NCBI RefSeq assembly: GCF_037095755.1
Contig: NZ_JBAWKJ010000002.1
Span: forward strand, 310,001-374,000
Origin: Sphingopyxis sp. CCNWLW2
GTDB taxonomy: Bacteria > Pseudomonadota > Alphaproteobacteria > Sphingomonadales > Sphingomonadaceae
Direction of reading: 5' to 3'
DNA: 64,000 nucleotides
The notes below the pieces were generated by a model. It saw nothing but the letters and a program-made list of their open reading frames with translations, searched no databases and was not told where the DNA came from. Shown here piece after piece: positions 7,914 to 16,746 of the stretch; within the stretch, counting starts at the first letter, position 1; every line of letters starts with the position of its first letter. The position numbers were made by a program, and so were the translations under genes.

Positions 7914-10226
7914 TCAGGCGAGCTTGACGAAGCTGTCCAATACCCTCTTGGTGCCCGCTTGTTCGAACTCGACTTCCAGCTTGTTGCCGTCGATGTCGGT
8001 GATGCCGCCATAGCCGAACTTCTCGTGAAATACGCGCATTCCGATCGCGAGGTCAGCGCGTGCCTTGGCGCCTACCGATGCGGCGGGCCCCTTTTCGCTG
8101 GGCGCAGGCGCGCGCGTGACGGTCGATGATGAGGCGACCGCGCGCTGCCACGCCGGACCGCGCGTCATCGTCCGCGCCGTCTGTCGTTCTGCGACATGCG
8201 CGAAGGGATCGCCCTGCGCCGACCAGTTCGCACGCCACAGGCTTTGCCCGCCGCCGAAGCTGTTTTCGCTGTCGACATGTTCGGGCGGGATTTCGGCGAT
8301 GAAGCGGCTGGGGATGCTGCTCACCCACTGGCCATAGATGCGCCGGTTGGCGGCGTGATAAATGCTCGCGCGCTCGCGCGCCCGCGTGATCGCGACATAG
8401 GCGAGGCGGCGCTCCTCTTCGAGGCTTTGCGTGCCACCTTCGTCCATCGAGCGTTGCGACGGGAAGACGCCATCCTCCCATCCGGCAAGGAAGACATGGT
8501 CGAACTCAAGCCCCTTGGCGGCGTGTATCGTCATGATCGTCACGGTTTCGGTGGTGTCGTTGTTGTCGCGGTCCATGACGAGGCTGACATGTTCGAGGAA
8601 CGCCTCGAGCGATTCATATTCCTCCATCGCGCGGACGAGTTCGGAGAGGTTCTCAAGCCGGCCTGCGGCCTCGACGCTGCGGTCGGCCTGAAGCATCGCG
8701 GTGTAACCCGATTCGTCGAGGATCAGCTGGGTGAGCTCGGGATGCGACAGCTCGTTTGCCTTTGCCTGCCAACCCCGCATCTGCGCGACGAAACTCACGA
8801 GCTGGCGGCGTGCCTGCGGCGTCAGCTCGTCGGTTTCGGTGATGCGCGAAGCGGCATGAAGGAGCGGCGTGCCCTCGTGGCGCGCGAACTGGTGGATGCG
8901 TGCGAGCGCCTTGTCGCCGAGCCCGCGCTTCGGCGTGTTGATGATCCGCTCGAACGCGAGATCGTCGGCGCTCGACTGGACGAGGCGAAGATAGGCGAGG
9001 GCGTCGCGGATTTCAGCGCGCTCATAGAAGCGGAACCCGCCGACGATCCGGTACGGCATGCCTATTGCGATAAAGCGGTCCTCGAACTCGCGCGTCTGGA
9101 ACTGCGCGCGCACGAGGATCGCGGCGCGGTCGAGCGAGACACGTCGGCGCTGGAGCGTCTCCAGCTCCTCGCCGATCCGCCGTGCTTCCTCGGGGCCATC
9201 CCACACCCCGACGACGCGGAGTTTGTCGCCGGGTTCGAGGTCGGTCCACAGCGTCTTGCCGAGGCGGCCCGAATTCTGCGCGATTAGCGCTGACGCGGCG
9301 GCAAGAATCTGCGGCGTCGAGCGATAATTCTGTTCGAGGCGGATGACGGTCGCGCCGGGAAAATCCTTTTCGAAGCGCAGGATGTTCGCGACCTCGGCAC
9401 CGCGCCACGAATAGATCGACTGGTCGTCGTCGCCGACGCAGCAGATATTCTTCCGTTGCTGCGCGAGCAGGCGAAGCCAGAGATATTGGCTGGCGTTGGT
9501 GTCCTGATATTCGTCGACGAGGATATATTTGAAGCGGTCCTGATATTGCGCGAGCACGTCGCGGTGGGTCTTCAGGATCACCAGCATATGGAGCAGCAGG
9601 TCGCCGAAATCGCAGGCGTTAAGCGTCTTCAGCCGTGCCTGATACAGCGCGTAGAAATGCTGGCCCTTGCCGTCGGCATAGGATTCCTTGTCGGCGGCGT
9701 CGAGATCGGCAGGAACGAGCCCGCGGTTCTTCCATTTGTCGATGAGCCCGGCAAGCTGGCGCGCGGGCCAGCGCTTCTCGTCGAGCCCCTCGGCCTGGAT
9801 CAATTGCTTGAGGACGCGGAGCTGGTCGTCGGTGTCGAGGATGGTGAAATTGCTCTGCAGCCCGACAAGCTCGGCGTGGCGGCGCAGCATCTTGGCCGCG
9901 ATGCTGTGGAAGGTGCCGAGCCAGGGCATGCCCTCGACGACGTCGCCGACCATCCGTCCGATCCGCTCGCGCATCTCGCGCGCCGCCTTGTTGGTGAAGG
10001 TCACCGCAAGGATTTCGGACGGCCAGGCGCGCCGCGTCGCCATGATGTGCGCGAGGCGCGCGGTCAGCGCCGCGGTCTTGCCCGTTCCCGCGCCGGCAAG
10101 CATCAGCACTGGGCCCTCGGTGGTGAGCACGGCTTGTCGCTGCGGGCCGTTTAGCCCTTGCAGATAAGGCGGGTCCGAGGGGCTGGGCGGGGGCAGGTCG
10201 GGCAGGGAGGCAGGGGTATCGTTCAC
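7914..10226 (-). CDS. uvrD: ATP-dependent DNA helicase UvrD/PcrA
   Basis: A 770-aa SF1A helicase. Visible motifs are Walker A AGAGTGKT (near residue 45), VTFTNKAAREM, GTFHSIAAKMLRRH, DEYQDTNASQY, the GDDDQSIYSWRGA motif, LEQNYRST, IMTIHAAKGLEFDHVFLAGW and RRLAYVAITRARE. The C-terminal tail HEKFGYGGITDIDGNKLEVEF is the Tudor-like RNA polymerase-binding module of PcrA/UvrD. It unwinds DNA 3' to 5' in nucleotide excision and mismatch repair and removes RecA filaments. The length is normal (E. coli UvrD is 720 aa). It starts 11 bases after the end of the DUF2520 gene and may be co-transcribed with it. Confidence 0.96.
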   Translation of the reverse strand: MNDTPASLPDLPPPSPSDPPYLQGLNGPQRQAVLTTEGPVLMLAGAGTGKTAALTARLAHIMATRRAWPSEILAVTFTNKAAREMRERIGRMVGDVVEGMPWLGTFHSIAAKMLRRHAELVGLQSNFTILDTDDQLRVLKQLIQAEGLDEKRWPARQLAGLIDKWKNRGLVPADLDAADKESYADGKGQHFYALYQARLKTLNACDFGDLLLHMLVILKTHRDVLAQYQDRFKYILVDEYQDTNASQYLWLRLLAQQRKNICCVGDDDQSIYSWRGAEVANILRFEKDFPGATVIRLEQNYRSTPQILAAASALIAQNSGRLGKTLWTDLEPGDKLRVVGVWDGPEEARRIGEELETLQRRRVSLDRAAILVRAQFQTREFEDRFIAIGMPYRIVGGFRFYERAEIRDALAYLRLVQSSADDLAFERIINTPKRGLGDKALARIHQFARHEGTPLLHAASRITETDELTPQARRQLVSFVAQMRGWQAKANELSHPELTQLILDESGYTAMLQADRSVEAAGRLENLSELVRAMEEYESLEAFLEHVSLVMDRDNNDTTETVTIMTIHAAKGLEFDHVFLAGWEDGVFPSQRSMDEGGTQSLEEERRLAYVAITRARERASIYHAANRRIYGQWVSSIPSRFIAEIPPEHVDSENSFGGGQSLWRANWSAQGDPFAHVAERQTARTMTRGPAWQRAVASSSTVTRAPAPSEKGPAASVGAKARADLAIGMRVFHEKFGYGGITDIDGNKLEVEFEQAGTKRVLDSFVKLA

Positions 10227-10236
10227 GCGCGAACGA

Positions 10237-11121
10237 TTAGGGAACAGCGAGCAGGCTGTCCAGTGCGGTGAGGCGGGAGGAAACGCCGGTTCCGGTGCGC
10301 TTCAACTCGTCGACCGTCGCGAGCGCCATTGCGCGATAGGCGGGCAGAAGCTTCGGCGAATAGGCGGCGAGCGCGTCGATATGGCCGCCGATCGTCCGGT
10401 CGTCGCCGCGCAGCAACGGCCCCGATAAACCTTCAAAACCCTGATCGAGACTGTTTTCCAGCGCTGCCCGGACAAGCGGAGCGAGCAGCGCCGCCGGATC
10501 GTCGACCCCGGCGTCGGCCAGCGCGTCCGATGCACTGGCGATCAGCGTCACCAGATGGTTCGACGCATGGCACAATGCGGCGTGATAGAGCGCGCGCCGT
10601 TCCTCGGCGATTTCGACGGCGACGCCGTTCAACAGGCCGACAATTTGTTTGGCCTGGCCGGTGGCTTCGGGCGTCGAGCCGGTAATCGCGAACCGTGCCC
10701 CGGCCATGCGCCGGGCCTCGCTTTCGGGGTGTCCGGTGAAGGTCATCGCGGGATGCACCGCAGCCGTCAGCCCGCCCGCCGCGCGGACCGGTTCGAGAAT
10801 CGCCGCGCCGCTGCGCCCGCTGACGTGGAAGACGAAGGGTGTGCGGTCCGTCGGCAGCATCTTTCTCATGCCAGAGGCAACCTCTGCCAAGGCGTCGTCC
10901 GACACCGCGATAGCGATGATGTCGCACGCGGCCATCACGCGATCGGCGCCCGCGGCGACGTCGGCACAGCCGACCCGCGCCGCGGCAGCGCGTGTATGTT
11001 CGGGGGAGCGGCTCCAGAGCAGCGGCGGGGCGGCCGAATGCGCTGCGAACGCGATGGCGAGCGCCTGCGCGACGCGGCCCGCGCCGATGATACCGAACTG
11101 GCGGGATGGGGGATTGTCCAT
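10237..11121 (-). CDS. Rossmann-fold plus DUF2520 protein
   Basis: A 294-aa protein starting MDNPPSRQFGIIGAGRVAQA, a dinucleotide-binding GxGxxA motif (residues 10-20). Its N-terminal domain resembles ketopantoate/F420-type reductases. The C-terminal half has the DUF2520 pattern AAVHPAMTFTGHPESEARR and ALYHAALCHASNHLVTLIA, an all-helical dimerisation domain like those of beta-hydroxyacid dehydrogenases. It is probably an NAD(P)-dependent reductase of unknown substrate. The frame stays open far upstream, through the divergent ParD-like/map genes; ATG 11121 is chosen because the Rossmann motif follows immediately. Confidence 0.83.
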   Translation of the reverse strand: MDNPPSRQFGIIGAGRVAQALAIAFAAHSAAPPLLWSRSPEHTRAAAARVGCADVAAGADRVMAACDIIAIAVSDDALAEVASGMRKMLPTDRTPFVFHVSGRSGAAILEPVRAAGGLTAAVHPAMTFTGHPESEARRMAGARFAITGSTPEATGQAKQIVGLLNGVAVEIAEERRALYHAALCHASNHLVTLIASASDALADAGVDDPAALLAPLVRAALENSLDQGFEGLSGPLLRGDDRTIGGHIDALAAYSPKLLPAYRAMALATVDELKRTGTGVSSRLTALDSLLAVP

Positions 11122-11192
11122 GCCAGCGCTGTAACGTGTCGGCGGCGGTTTCGCCAATGCGGCGAACGGGCATTTTTTGTCACGGCTTTCGA

Positions 11193-11229
11193 TTGACCGA
11201 ATCGCATACGAAACATATATGATTCGTAT
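11193..11229 (+). promoter_or_regulatory. Promoter with overlapping inverted-repeat operator for parD-like/map
   Basis: A sigma-70-like pair, TTGACC (11193-11198) and TATATG (11216-11221), has 17-bp spacing. A perfect 7-bp inverted repeat, ATACGAA (11206-11212) and TTCGTAT (11223-11229), brackets the -10 hexamer with a 10-base spacer. The region is distinctly AT-rich compared with its surroundings. This is the arrangement expected for autoregulation by a small ribbon-helix-helix antitoxin, whose gene begins 25 bases downstream. No binding data exist; the call rests on pattern and position. Confidence 0.6.
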
Positions 11230-11253
11230 ATCAATCAACTGGAAGAGAAGCCC

Positions 11254-11460
11254 GTGGGCATTGTGAAAATCGACGACGACCTGCATGAGGAAGCGCGGCG
11301 CGCCAGCACGGTGATGTGCCGGTCGATCAATGCGCAGGCCGAGTTCTGGATGAAGATCGGTATGCTGGCCGAAGCCAATCCGACGCTGTCCTTCAACGAT
11401 ATCGTGCAGTCGCAACTCGTTGCGGCGCAGTTGCGCCTCGCGGATGCGGCCGCCGCCTGA
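11254..11460 (+). CDS. ParD-like antitoxin-family protein
   Basis: A 68-aa protein with a GTG start behind GGAAGAG. The N-terminus GIVKIDDDLHEEARRAS resembles a ribbon-helix-helix DNA-binding strand and helix, and STVMCRSINAQAEFWMKIG is characteristic of the ParD-like family (PF11903). Members look like the antitoxins of ParDE modules but no ParE toxin is present here; the next gene, one base after the stop, encodes a methionine aminopeptidase. A promoter with an inverted repeat lies directly upstream, consistent with self-repression. The DNA-binding role is inferred from fold and context. Confidence 0.8.
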   Translation: MGIVKIDDDLHEEARRASTVMCRSINAQAEFWMKIGMLAEANPTLSFNDIVQSQLVAAQLRLADAAAA

Positions 11461-11461
11461 C

Positions 11462-12241
11462 ATGGTCAAGACCCCGGACGAACTGGCGCTGATGCGCGTA
11501 TCGGGCAAGCTGCTGGCGTCGGTTTTCGAAATGCTGGACGGGCTGGACCTGACCGGCATGTCGACGATGCAGGTCAACGAGCTCGTCGATCGCTTCATCA
11601 GCGTGGACCTTGCCGCGCGTCCGGCAAGCAAGGGGCAGTATGGCTTCAAATATGTCCTGAACTGCTCGATCAACCATGTCGTCTGTCACGGCGTGCCCGA
11701 TCCGGACGAGATCATCCGCGACGGCGACATCATCAACCTCGACATCACACTCGAAAAGAACGGCTTTATCGCCGATTCGAGCAAGACCTATCTGGTGGGC
11801 GATGTTCCGCCGGCGGCGAGATGGCTGGCGCGCGTCGCGCAGGAGGCCATGTGGAAGGGCATCGGTCAGGTGCGCCCCGGGGCGTATCTGGGGGACATCG
11901 GCTTCGCGATCGAGCGGCATGCCAAAAAGAACGGCTATTCGGTCGTGCGAGAATATTGCGGGCACGGCATCGGTCGCGAGATGCACGAGGAGCCGCAGGT
12001 GCTGAATTACGGAAGGCCGGGAACGGGCCTGAAGCTGCGCGAGGGCATGGTCTTTACCATCGAGCCGATGGTGAACCAGGGCACCCGCAAGGTCACGACG
12101 GCACGCGACGGATGGACCGTCGTGACCAACGACCGGAAACTCTCCGCGCAATTCGAACATACGGTCGCGGTGACGAGCAGTGGCGTCGAGGTCCTGACGC
12201 TGCGCCGCGACGAGACGCCGATGCTGGAACGGCGGGGGTAA
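11462..12241 (+). CDS. map: Type I methionine aminopeptidase
   Basis: A 259-aa enzyme that removes N-terminal methionine from nascent proteins. All five expected metal ligands can be placed: the two Asp in NLDITLEKNGFIADSSKTY, His in CGHGIGREMHEEPQ, Glu in FTIEPMVNQ and Glu in AQFEHTVAV; the substrate His is in NHVVCHGVPDP. The enzyme therefore looks active. The ATG lies one base after the ParD-like stop and has no convincing ribosome-binding site of its own, suggesting translational coupling; in-frame start codons inside the upstream gene are possible but less likely. Whether this is the only map of the genome cannot be seen here. Confidence 0.93.
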   Translation: MVKTPDELALMRVSGKLLASVFEMLDGLDLTGMSTMQVNELVDRFISVDLAARPASKGQYGFKYVLNCSINHVVCHGVPDPDEIIRDGDIINLDITLEKNGFIADSSKTYLVGDVPPAARWLARVAQEAMWKGIGQVRPGAYLGDIGFAIERHAKKNGYSVVREYCGHGIGREMHEEPQVLNYGRPGTGLKLREGMVFTIEPMVNQGTRKVTTARDGWTVVTNDRKLSAQFEHTVAVTSSGVEVLTLRRDETPMLERRG

Positions 12242-12310
12242 TATCCCACGAGCGTCCTCTAGCGACGGTCGGGACTTTATCTCGACATTCTCTGCATCTA
12301 CGGTCGTGCG

Positions 12311-12877
12311 ATGCACGCATATCCCACAATCCGGCTGGCGAGCGCCGCCGCGGCGATCCTGGTTCTTTCCGCCTGTGCCGGCGGCAAGTTCCGGCCCGTG
12401 GCCGACGCGCCGGTCCGGATCGGGCCAGCCTATTCGATCCGTGGCACGACCTATGTGCCCGCCGCCGCCCCGGCCTATGACGCGGTCGGCTATGCCAGCT
12501 GGTACGGGAGCGAGTCCGGCAACCGCACCGCCAATGGCGAGCAATTCCGTCCGGGCTGGATTACCGCGGCACACACGACGCTGCCTTTGCCGACCTATGT
12601 CGAGGTGACCGCGCTGGACACAGGGCGCCGCGTCATCGTGCGCGTCAACGATCGCGGACCCTTTGCGCTGGGCCGGATCATCGACCTGTCGCGCGGCGCG
12701 GCCGAAGAGCTCGGTATCAAAGCACGGGGCCATGCCCCGGTGCGCGTACGCCGGGTCGAACCGTCAGAAAAGGACCGCAAACGGCTTCGCGAGGGCAAGC
12801 CCGCCGCGGGGCTCCGGCCTTTGTCGGGGCAGGAGCTGCAACAGCTCCGCGGGCAGCTTCCGGCGAGAGGGCGCTGA
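12311..12877 (+). CDS. rlpA: RlpA-family septal lipoprotein
   Basis: A 188-aa lipoprotein with signal AAAAILVLSACAGGKFRP (lipobox LSAC). The double-psi beta-barrel spans YASWYGSESGNRTANGEQF to VIVRVNDRGPFALGRIIDL, with the conserved NDRGPF. In Pseudomonas RlpA is a lytic transglycosylase acting on denuded glycan strands at the septum. The C-terminal SPOR domain of longer homologues is absent; instead there is a short basic tail, so septal targeting would need another route. The start is ATG with a weak ribosome-binding site. It follows map by about 70 bases on the same strand. Confidence 0.88.
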   Translation: MHAYPTIRLASAAAAILVLSACAGGKFRPVADAPVRIGPAYSIRGTTYVPAAAPAYDAVGYASWYGSESGNRTANGEQFRPGWITAAHTTLPLPTYVEVTALDTGRRVIVRVNDRGPFALGRIIDLSRGAAEELGIKARGHAPVRVRRVEPSEKDRKRLREGKPAAGLRPLSGQELQQLRGQLPARGR

Positions 12878-12950
12878 GCGAGGCGCATTCCGGCTTGCGC
12901 CGGACCGGGGAACGCGTTCAAAGCGGCGCCGATATTGAAAGGCGTTCACC

Positions 12951-14228
12951 TTGGATCTGGCACCCTATCGCGCGCATCGCCGCATCTTGGCCGCAAGCCT
13001 CGTCGGCACCGCGGTCGAATTCTATGATTTCTATATTTACGGCACTGCGGCCGCGCTCGTGTTCGGGCCGCTCTTCTTTCCGGCCGAGTCCGCATCGGCG
13101 CAGCTGATGTACAGCTTCATGACGTTCGGGCTCGCCTTCTTTGCGCGGCCGGTCGGGGCGATCGTCTTCGGCCATTATGGTGACCGGATCGGGCGCAAGT
13201 CGACGCTCGTCGCTTCGCTGATGCTGATGGGCGCCTCGACTTTGCTGATCGCCTTTCTGCCGACCTATGCGATGGTCGGCTGGGTTGCGCCGCTCTTGCT
13301 CTGCATCCTGCGCTTTGGGCAGGGGTTCGGGCTCGGCGGCGAGTGGGGCGGGGCGGCGTTGCTCGCGGTCGAGAATGCGCCGCCGGGATGGAAATCGCGC
13401 TTCGGCATGTTCCCGCAGCTCGGCGCGCCGGTCGGTTTCATCGCGGCGAACGGGCTGTTCCTGCTACTGGGGCTGGGCCTCAGCGACGCCGATTTCGCCG
13501 CGTGGGGCTGGCGCATTCCGTTCCTGCTGTCGGCGGTGCTCGTCGGGCTGGGGCTATGGGTGCGGCTCAAGATCACCGAGACGCCGGACTTCGCCGAGGC
13601 GCTGGAGACGGACGCGCCGGTCGCGGTGCCGATCGGTGATCTGTTCCGCCATCATCTGGTTGCGACGCTCGCGGGGACGTTCGCGGTCGTCGCATGTTTC
13701 GCGATCTTCTATCTCGCGACGAGCTTCGCGCTCGGGCACGGGACGCAGGCGCTTGGATATCCCAAGGAGCAGTTCCTGCTGATCCAGCTCGGCGCGATCC
13801 TGTTCATGGCGGTGGGAATCATTTTCGCAGGCTATGTCAGCGACGCGTCGAGCGAACAGCGCGTATTGACCTGGGGCTGCGGCGCGACGGTGCTTGTCGG
13901 GTTTGTGTTCGGGCCGGCGCTGGCGTCGGGAAGCTGGCTGCTCATCTTCCTTGGTCTCGCGACGGCGCTCTTTGTGATGGGGCTCGTTTACGGCCCGCTC
14001 GGCAGCTGGCTGACCGGCCTGTTCCCTGTGCATGTCCGCTATACGGGCGCATCGGTCGCGTTCAACGCGGGCGGGATATTGGGCGGCGCGATGGCGCCGA
14101 TCATCGCGCAGGCGCTCGCCGAATGGGGCGGGACGGGGACCGTAGGCTTCTATCTTGCGATCGCGGGCGTGGTGAGCTGGCTGGGTCTGCTGATGGTCCG
14201 GCGACAGGGGATCAGGCGGGATGCCTGA
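12951..14228 (+). CDS. MFS transporter, metabolite:H+ symporter family
   Basis: A 425-aa, 12-helix permease of the major facilitator superfamily. The loop 2-3 signature appears as GHYGDRIGRKSTL, and the N-terminus RILAASLVGTAVEFYDFYIYG is that of the MHS branch (ProP, ShiA, KgtP), which imports organic acids, osmolytes or shikimate with protons. The start is TTG, placed by GAAAGG eight bases upstream. Substrate is not determinable. The 3' end overlaps the convergent EamA gene by 17 bases. Confidence 0.87.
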   Translation: MDLAPYRAHRRILAASLVGTAVEFYDFYIYGTAAALVFGPLFFPAESASAQLMYSFMTFGLAFFARPVGAIVFGHYGDRIGRKSTLVASLMLMGASTLLIAFLPTYAMVGWVAPLLLCILRFGQGFGLGGEWGGAALLAVENAPPGWKSRFGMFPQLGAPVGFIAANGLFLLLGLGLSDADFAAWGWRIPFLLSAVLVGLGLWVRLKITETPDFAEALETDAPVAVPIGDLFRHHLVATLAGTFAVVACFAIFYLATSFALGHGTQALGYPKEQFLLIQLGAILFMAVGIIFAGYVSDASSEQRVLTWGCGATVLVGFVFGPALASGSWLLIFLGLATALFVMGLVYGPLGSWLTGLFPVHVRYTGASVAFNAGGILGGAMAPIIAQALAEWGGTGTVGFYLAIAGVVSWLGLLMVRRQGIRRDA

Positions 14229-15141
14229 CGCGAAAACGGTCAACGAGACGGCCGTCGATCGCAACGAGCCCGGCGGCGATCAGCGCCATACCGACCCAGT
14301 GCCGCGGCAGTAGCACTTCGCCGAGCAGCAGGGTGCCGAGCAGGATTGCGGTTACCGGAATGAGGAGCGTGACGAGCAGCGCGTTGGTCGCACCGGCGCG
14401 CGCGATCAGACTGAAATAGAGGAAATAGGCGACCGTTGTCGAAAGCAGCGCGAGCCCGCCGATTGCGAAGAGCGTGGTCGTGCCGGGAAGTGCAAGCCGC
14501 CAGGGGGCATCGACGAACAGCGCGACCGGCAAAATGAGAAGCGTGCCCGCGGCAAGCTGCCCCGTCGCGACGTCGAGCGGGCCGACACCCCAGGCGCGGA
14601 ACCGGCGGCCGTAGACCCCGGCGAGCGCGTAGCAGAAGGTCGCGCCAAGGCAGGCCAGTTGTGCGGAGAAGCTGGCGCCGATCCCCGACAGCGCGCCGCC
14701 GCCGATCATCACTGCGACCCCGGCGATGCCCGCGCCGACCCCCACGAGTTTCGCGGGCGTGGCCTTTTCGTCGGGGGTGAAAAGATGCGCGACGATCACG
14801 CCCCAGAGCGGGGTGGTCGCGTTGAGGATCGAGGCAAGGCCGCTCGCGATCTGGGTCTGTGCATAGGCGAAAAGCGAGAAAGGGAGCGCGGTGTTGAGCA
14901 GCGCGAGAAGGAAAAGCGCGGACCAGAGCCCGGCGCGGCGCGGCATAACGCGGCGCGTGACGGCCATGAAACCGAGCATCAGCAGCGATGAGAGGCCAAG
15001 GCGGGCGAGGACGAGGGTGAAGGGCGGAACCTCGCTCAACGCTACGCCGAGAAAGAAGAAGGAACCTCCCCACAGGATTGAGAGCAGGATCAACATGCCC
15101 CATTCGGCACCGCCCATCCGGAGGTTGATCGGTGCTGTCAT
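14212..15141 (-). CDS. EamA/DMT-family transporter
   Basis: A 309-aa protein with ten predicted membrane segments in two tandem EamA repeats: the first begins MLILLSILWGGSFFFLGVAL, the second around LACLGATFCYALAGVYGRRF. Drug/metabolite transporters of this type commonly export amino acids or other small metabolites. It has a normal length. The gene is convergent with the MFS transporter, and the last six codons of each overlap. No substrate can be assigned. Confidence 0.88.
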   Translation of the reverse strand: MTAPINLRMGGAEWGMLILLSILWGGSFFFLGVALSEVPPFTLVLARLGLSSLLMLGFMAVTRRVMPRRAGLWSALFLLALLNTALPFSLFAYAQTQIASGLASILNATTPLWGVIVAHLFTPDEKATPAKLVGVGAGIAGVAVMIGGGALSGIGASFSAQLACLGATFCYALAGVYGRRFRAWGVGPLDVATGQLAAGTLLILPVALFVDAPWRLALPGTTTLFAIGGLALLSTTVAYFLYFSLIARAGATNALLVTLLIPVTAILLGTLLLGEVLLPRHWVGMALIAAGLVAIDGRLVDRFRVRHPA

Positions 15142-15191
15142 GACGCGGCCCTAGCGGCGAACCGAATCGCGAAGCATCCCGCTTCTTGCGG

Positions 15192-15743
15192 TCAAAGCCG
15201 GCCCGCGGGCACAAGCAGCGTCAGCTTCGCCTTGCCAACCTTGCGTGTCGCATCGATTTCGAAGCCCGCGACCTCGACCGTTTCATTGTGTGCGGTCTCG
15301 ATCGACACCCAGCTGTCAGGGCCGATCCAGCCGAGGCGGTTGAGCTTGTCGAGCGCCACGCTGCCCGCTCCGGTGTCGTAGGGTGCGTCGAGCAACAGCA
15401 GATCATAGGTGCGTTTGGCGGGGCCAAGGCTCATCACCGAGCCGGCGCGGATGTCGGCGCGCGCGGTCGCTTCCAGAACGCCCAGATTCTTGCGCAACAC
15501 ATCGAGCGCGTCGCGATCCTGCTCGGCGAACAGGCATTGCGCCGCGCCGCGCGACAGCGCCTCGATCCCAAGCGCGCCCGACCCTGCAAAAAGGTCGGCG
15601 ACAACAAGCCCCTCGAAACTGCCGACGCGGCTCGTCAGCATCGAGAAGAGCGTCTCGCGCGTGCGGTCGGCAGTCGGGCGCGTCGCGTCGTTCTTGGGCG
15701 CGAGCAGCTTGCGGCCGCGCCATTCGCCAGCGATGACGCGCAT
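15192..15743 (-). CDS. rsmD: 16S rRNA (guanine966-N2)-methyltransferase RsmD
   Basis: A 183-aa methyltransferase starting MRVIAGEWRGRKLLAP, the RsmD N-terminal signature, followed by RPTADRTRETLFSML, the SAM-binding motif DLFAGSGALGIEALSRGA and the motif IV region LLLLDAPYD. It methylates G966 of 16S rRNA during 30S assembly. The catalytic motif reads DAPY rather than the usual DPPY. The start codon overlaps the rluB stop (TGATG), which fixes the start and suggests translational coupling. Confidence 0.92.
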   Translation of the reverse strand: MRVIAGEWRGRKLLAPKNDATRPTADRTRETLFSMLTSRVGSFEGLVVADLFAGSGALGIEALSRGAAQCLFAEQDRDALDVLRKNLGVLEATARADIRAGSVMSLGPAKRTYDLLLLDAPYDTGAGSVALDKLNRLGWIGPDSWVSIETAHNETVEVAGFEIDATRKVGKAKLTLLVPAGRL

Positions 15744-16591
15744 CAGCCGAGGTGCCGCCGGAATTTGAACAATTCGTCGCGCGGGACGACATCGACCGCA
15801 CCGAGCGGCATTCCGCCGAGTTCGAACGCGCCGTAACGGGTGCGGATCAGGCGGCTGACCTGGAGTCCGAAATGTTCGAGCACCTTGCGGACTTCGCGGT
15901 TCTTGCCTTCGGTCAGCGTCATTTCGACCCACTGGTTGCGACCCGTGCGGCGTTCGAGATTGGCGTCGATCTTGCCGTAGCGGACGCCGTCGATCTCGAT
16001 CCCCATCGCGAGTTCCTCGAGCTGCGCCTGGCTGATGTCGCCGAAGGCGCGGGCGCGATAGGTGCGCTCGACCCCGCTCGCGGGCAGTTCGAGCTGTCGC
16101 TTGAACTCGCCGTCGTTGGTGAGGAGCAAGAGCCCCTCGGTATTATAGTCGAGGCGGCCGACCGGCATCAGGCGCGGCAGATCCTTGGGCAGCAGATCGT
16201 AGATTGTCTTGCGGCCTTTGGGATCGCGCGCCGCGGTGATGCAGCCCGCCGGCTTGTTGAAGCGGTAGAGGCGCGTCGAGACGGGTTTCGCGACGGGATT
16301 GCCGTCGACGGTCAACCCTTCGAGCGAGGTGAGCAGCGGTGCGGGGTGGACGATGACCTGGCCGTTCAGCGCGATGCGTCCTTCCTCGACCATACGCTCG
16401 ACATCGCGACGTGATCCGACGCCGGCGCGCGCGAGCAGCTTGGCGATGCGCTGCGGTCCGTCCTCGCGTTCGGCCTCGGCGGGTTTGGTCTTGAGCGCGG
16501 TTGTGGCGCCGCGTGCGGCGCGGCGGCCTTTGGGGGCGTCGCGGTCTGCGGTGGGGCGAGGCGTCGAGCGGGGCGGGCGGCGTGTCGTCAT
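15743..16591 (-). CDS. rluB: 23S rRNA pseudouridine synthase, RluB/RsuA family
   Basis: A 282-aa protein. After a basic, disordered N-terminus rich in Arg, Pro and Thr comes an S4 RNA-binding domain (RIAKLLARAGVGSRRDVERM), then the synthase domain with GRLDYNTEGLLLLTND, whose Asp is the catalytic residue. The family converts U2605 of 23S rRNA (RluB) or U516 of 16S (RsuA) to pseudouridine; length and N-terminus favour RluB. Its stop overlaps the rsmD start by one base, making a two-gene rRNA-modification unit. Confidence 0.9.
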   Translation of the reverse strand: MTTRRPPRSTPRPTADRDAPKGRRAARGATTALKTKPAEAEREDGPQRIAKLLARAGVGSRRDVERMVEEGRIALNGQVIVHPAPLLTSLEGLTVDGNPVAKPVSTRLYRFNKPAGCITAARDPKGRKTIYDLLPKDLPRLMPVGRLDYNTEGLLLLTNDGEFKRQLELPASGVERTYRARAFGDISQAQLEELAMGIEIDGVRYGKIDANLERRTGRNQWVEMTLTEGKNREVRKVLEHFGLQVSRLIRTRYGAFELGGMPLGAVDVVPRDELFKFRRHLG

Positions 16592-16746
16592 CGGAACGGA
16601 TGCGGCTTTCTTGTCGTTTTCAAGGAAAATAGTGTTGCGTTGTGATCACGCTCATAGCCGGAAAAGACCCGCTTCGTCGATGGCAAGCAGAAGCGATCTT
16701 GCAGGACGGCGCGGAGCGAGTCATGGCGATGTTAAAGGGAGTCATC

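Noticed and set aside
11254..11460. Complete ParDE toxin-antitoxin module
   Set aside because: No ParE/RelE-type toxin is encoded next to the ParD-like gene; the partner is a methionine aminopeptidase.
11122..11673. Long N-terminal extension of the DUF2520 protein
   Set aside because: It would lie antisense to the ParD-like and map genes and across their promoter; the Rossmann motif begins right after ATG 11121.
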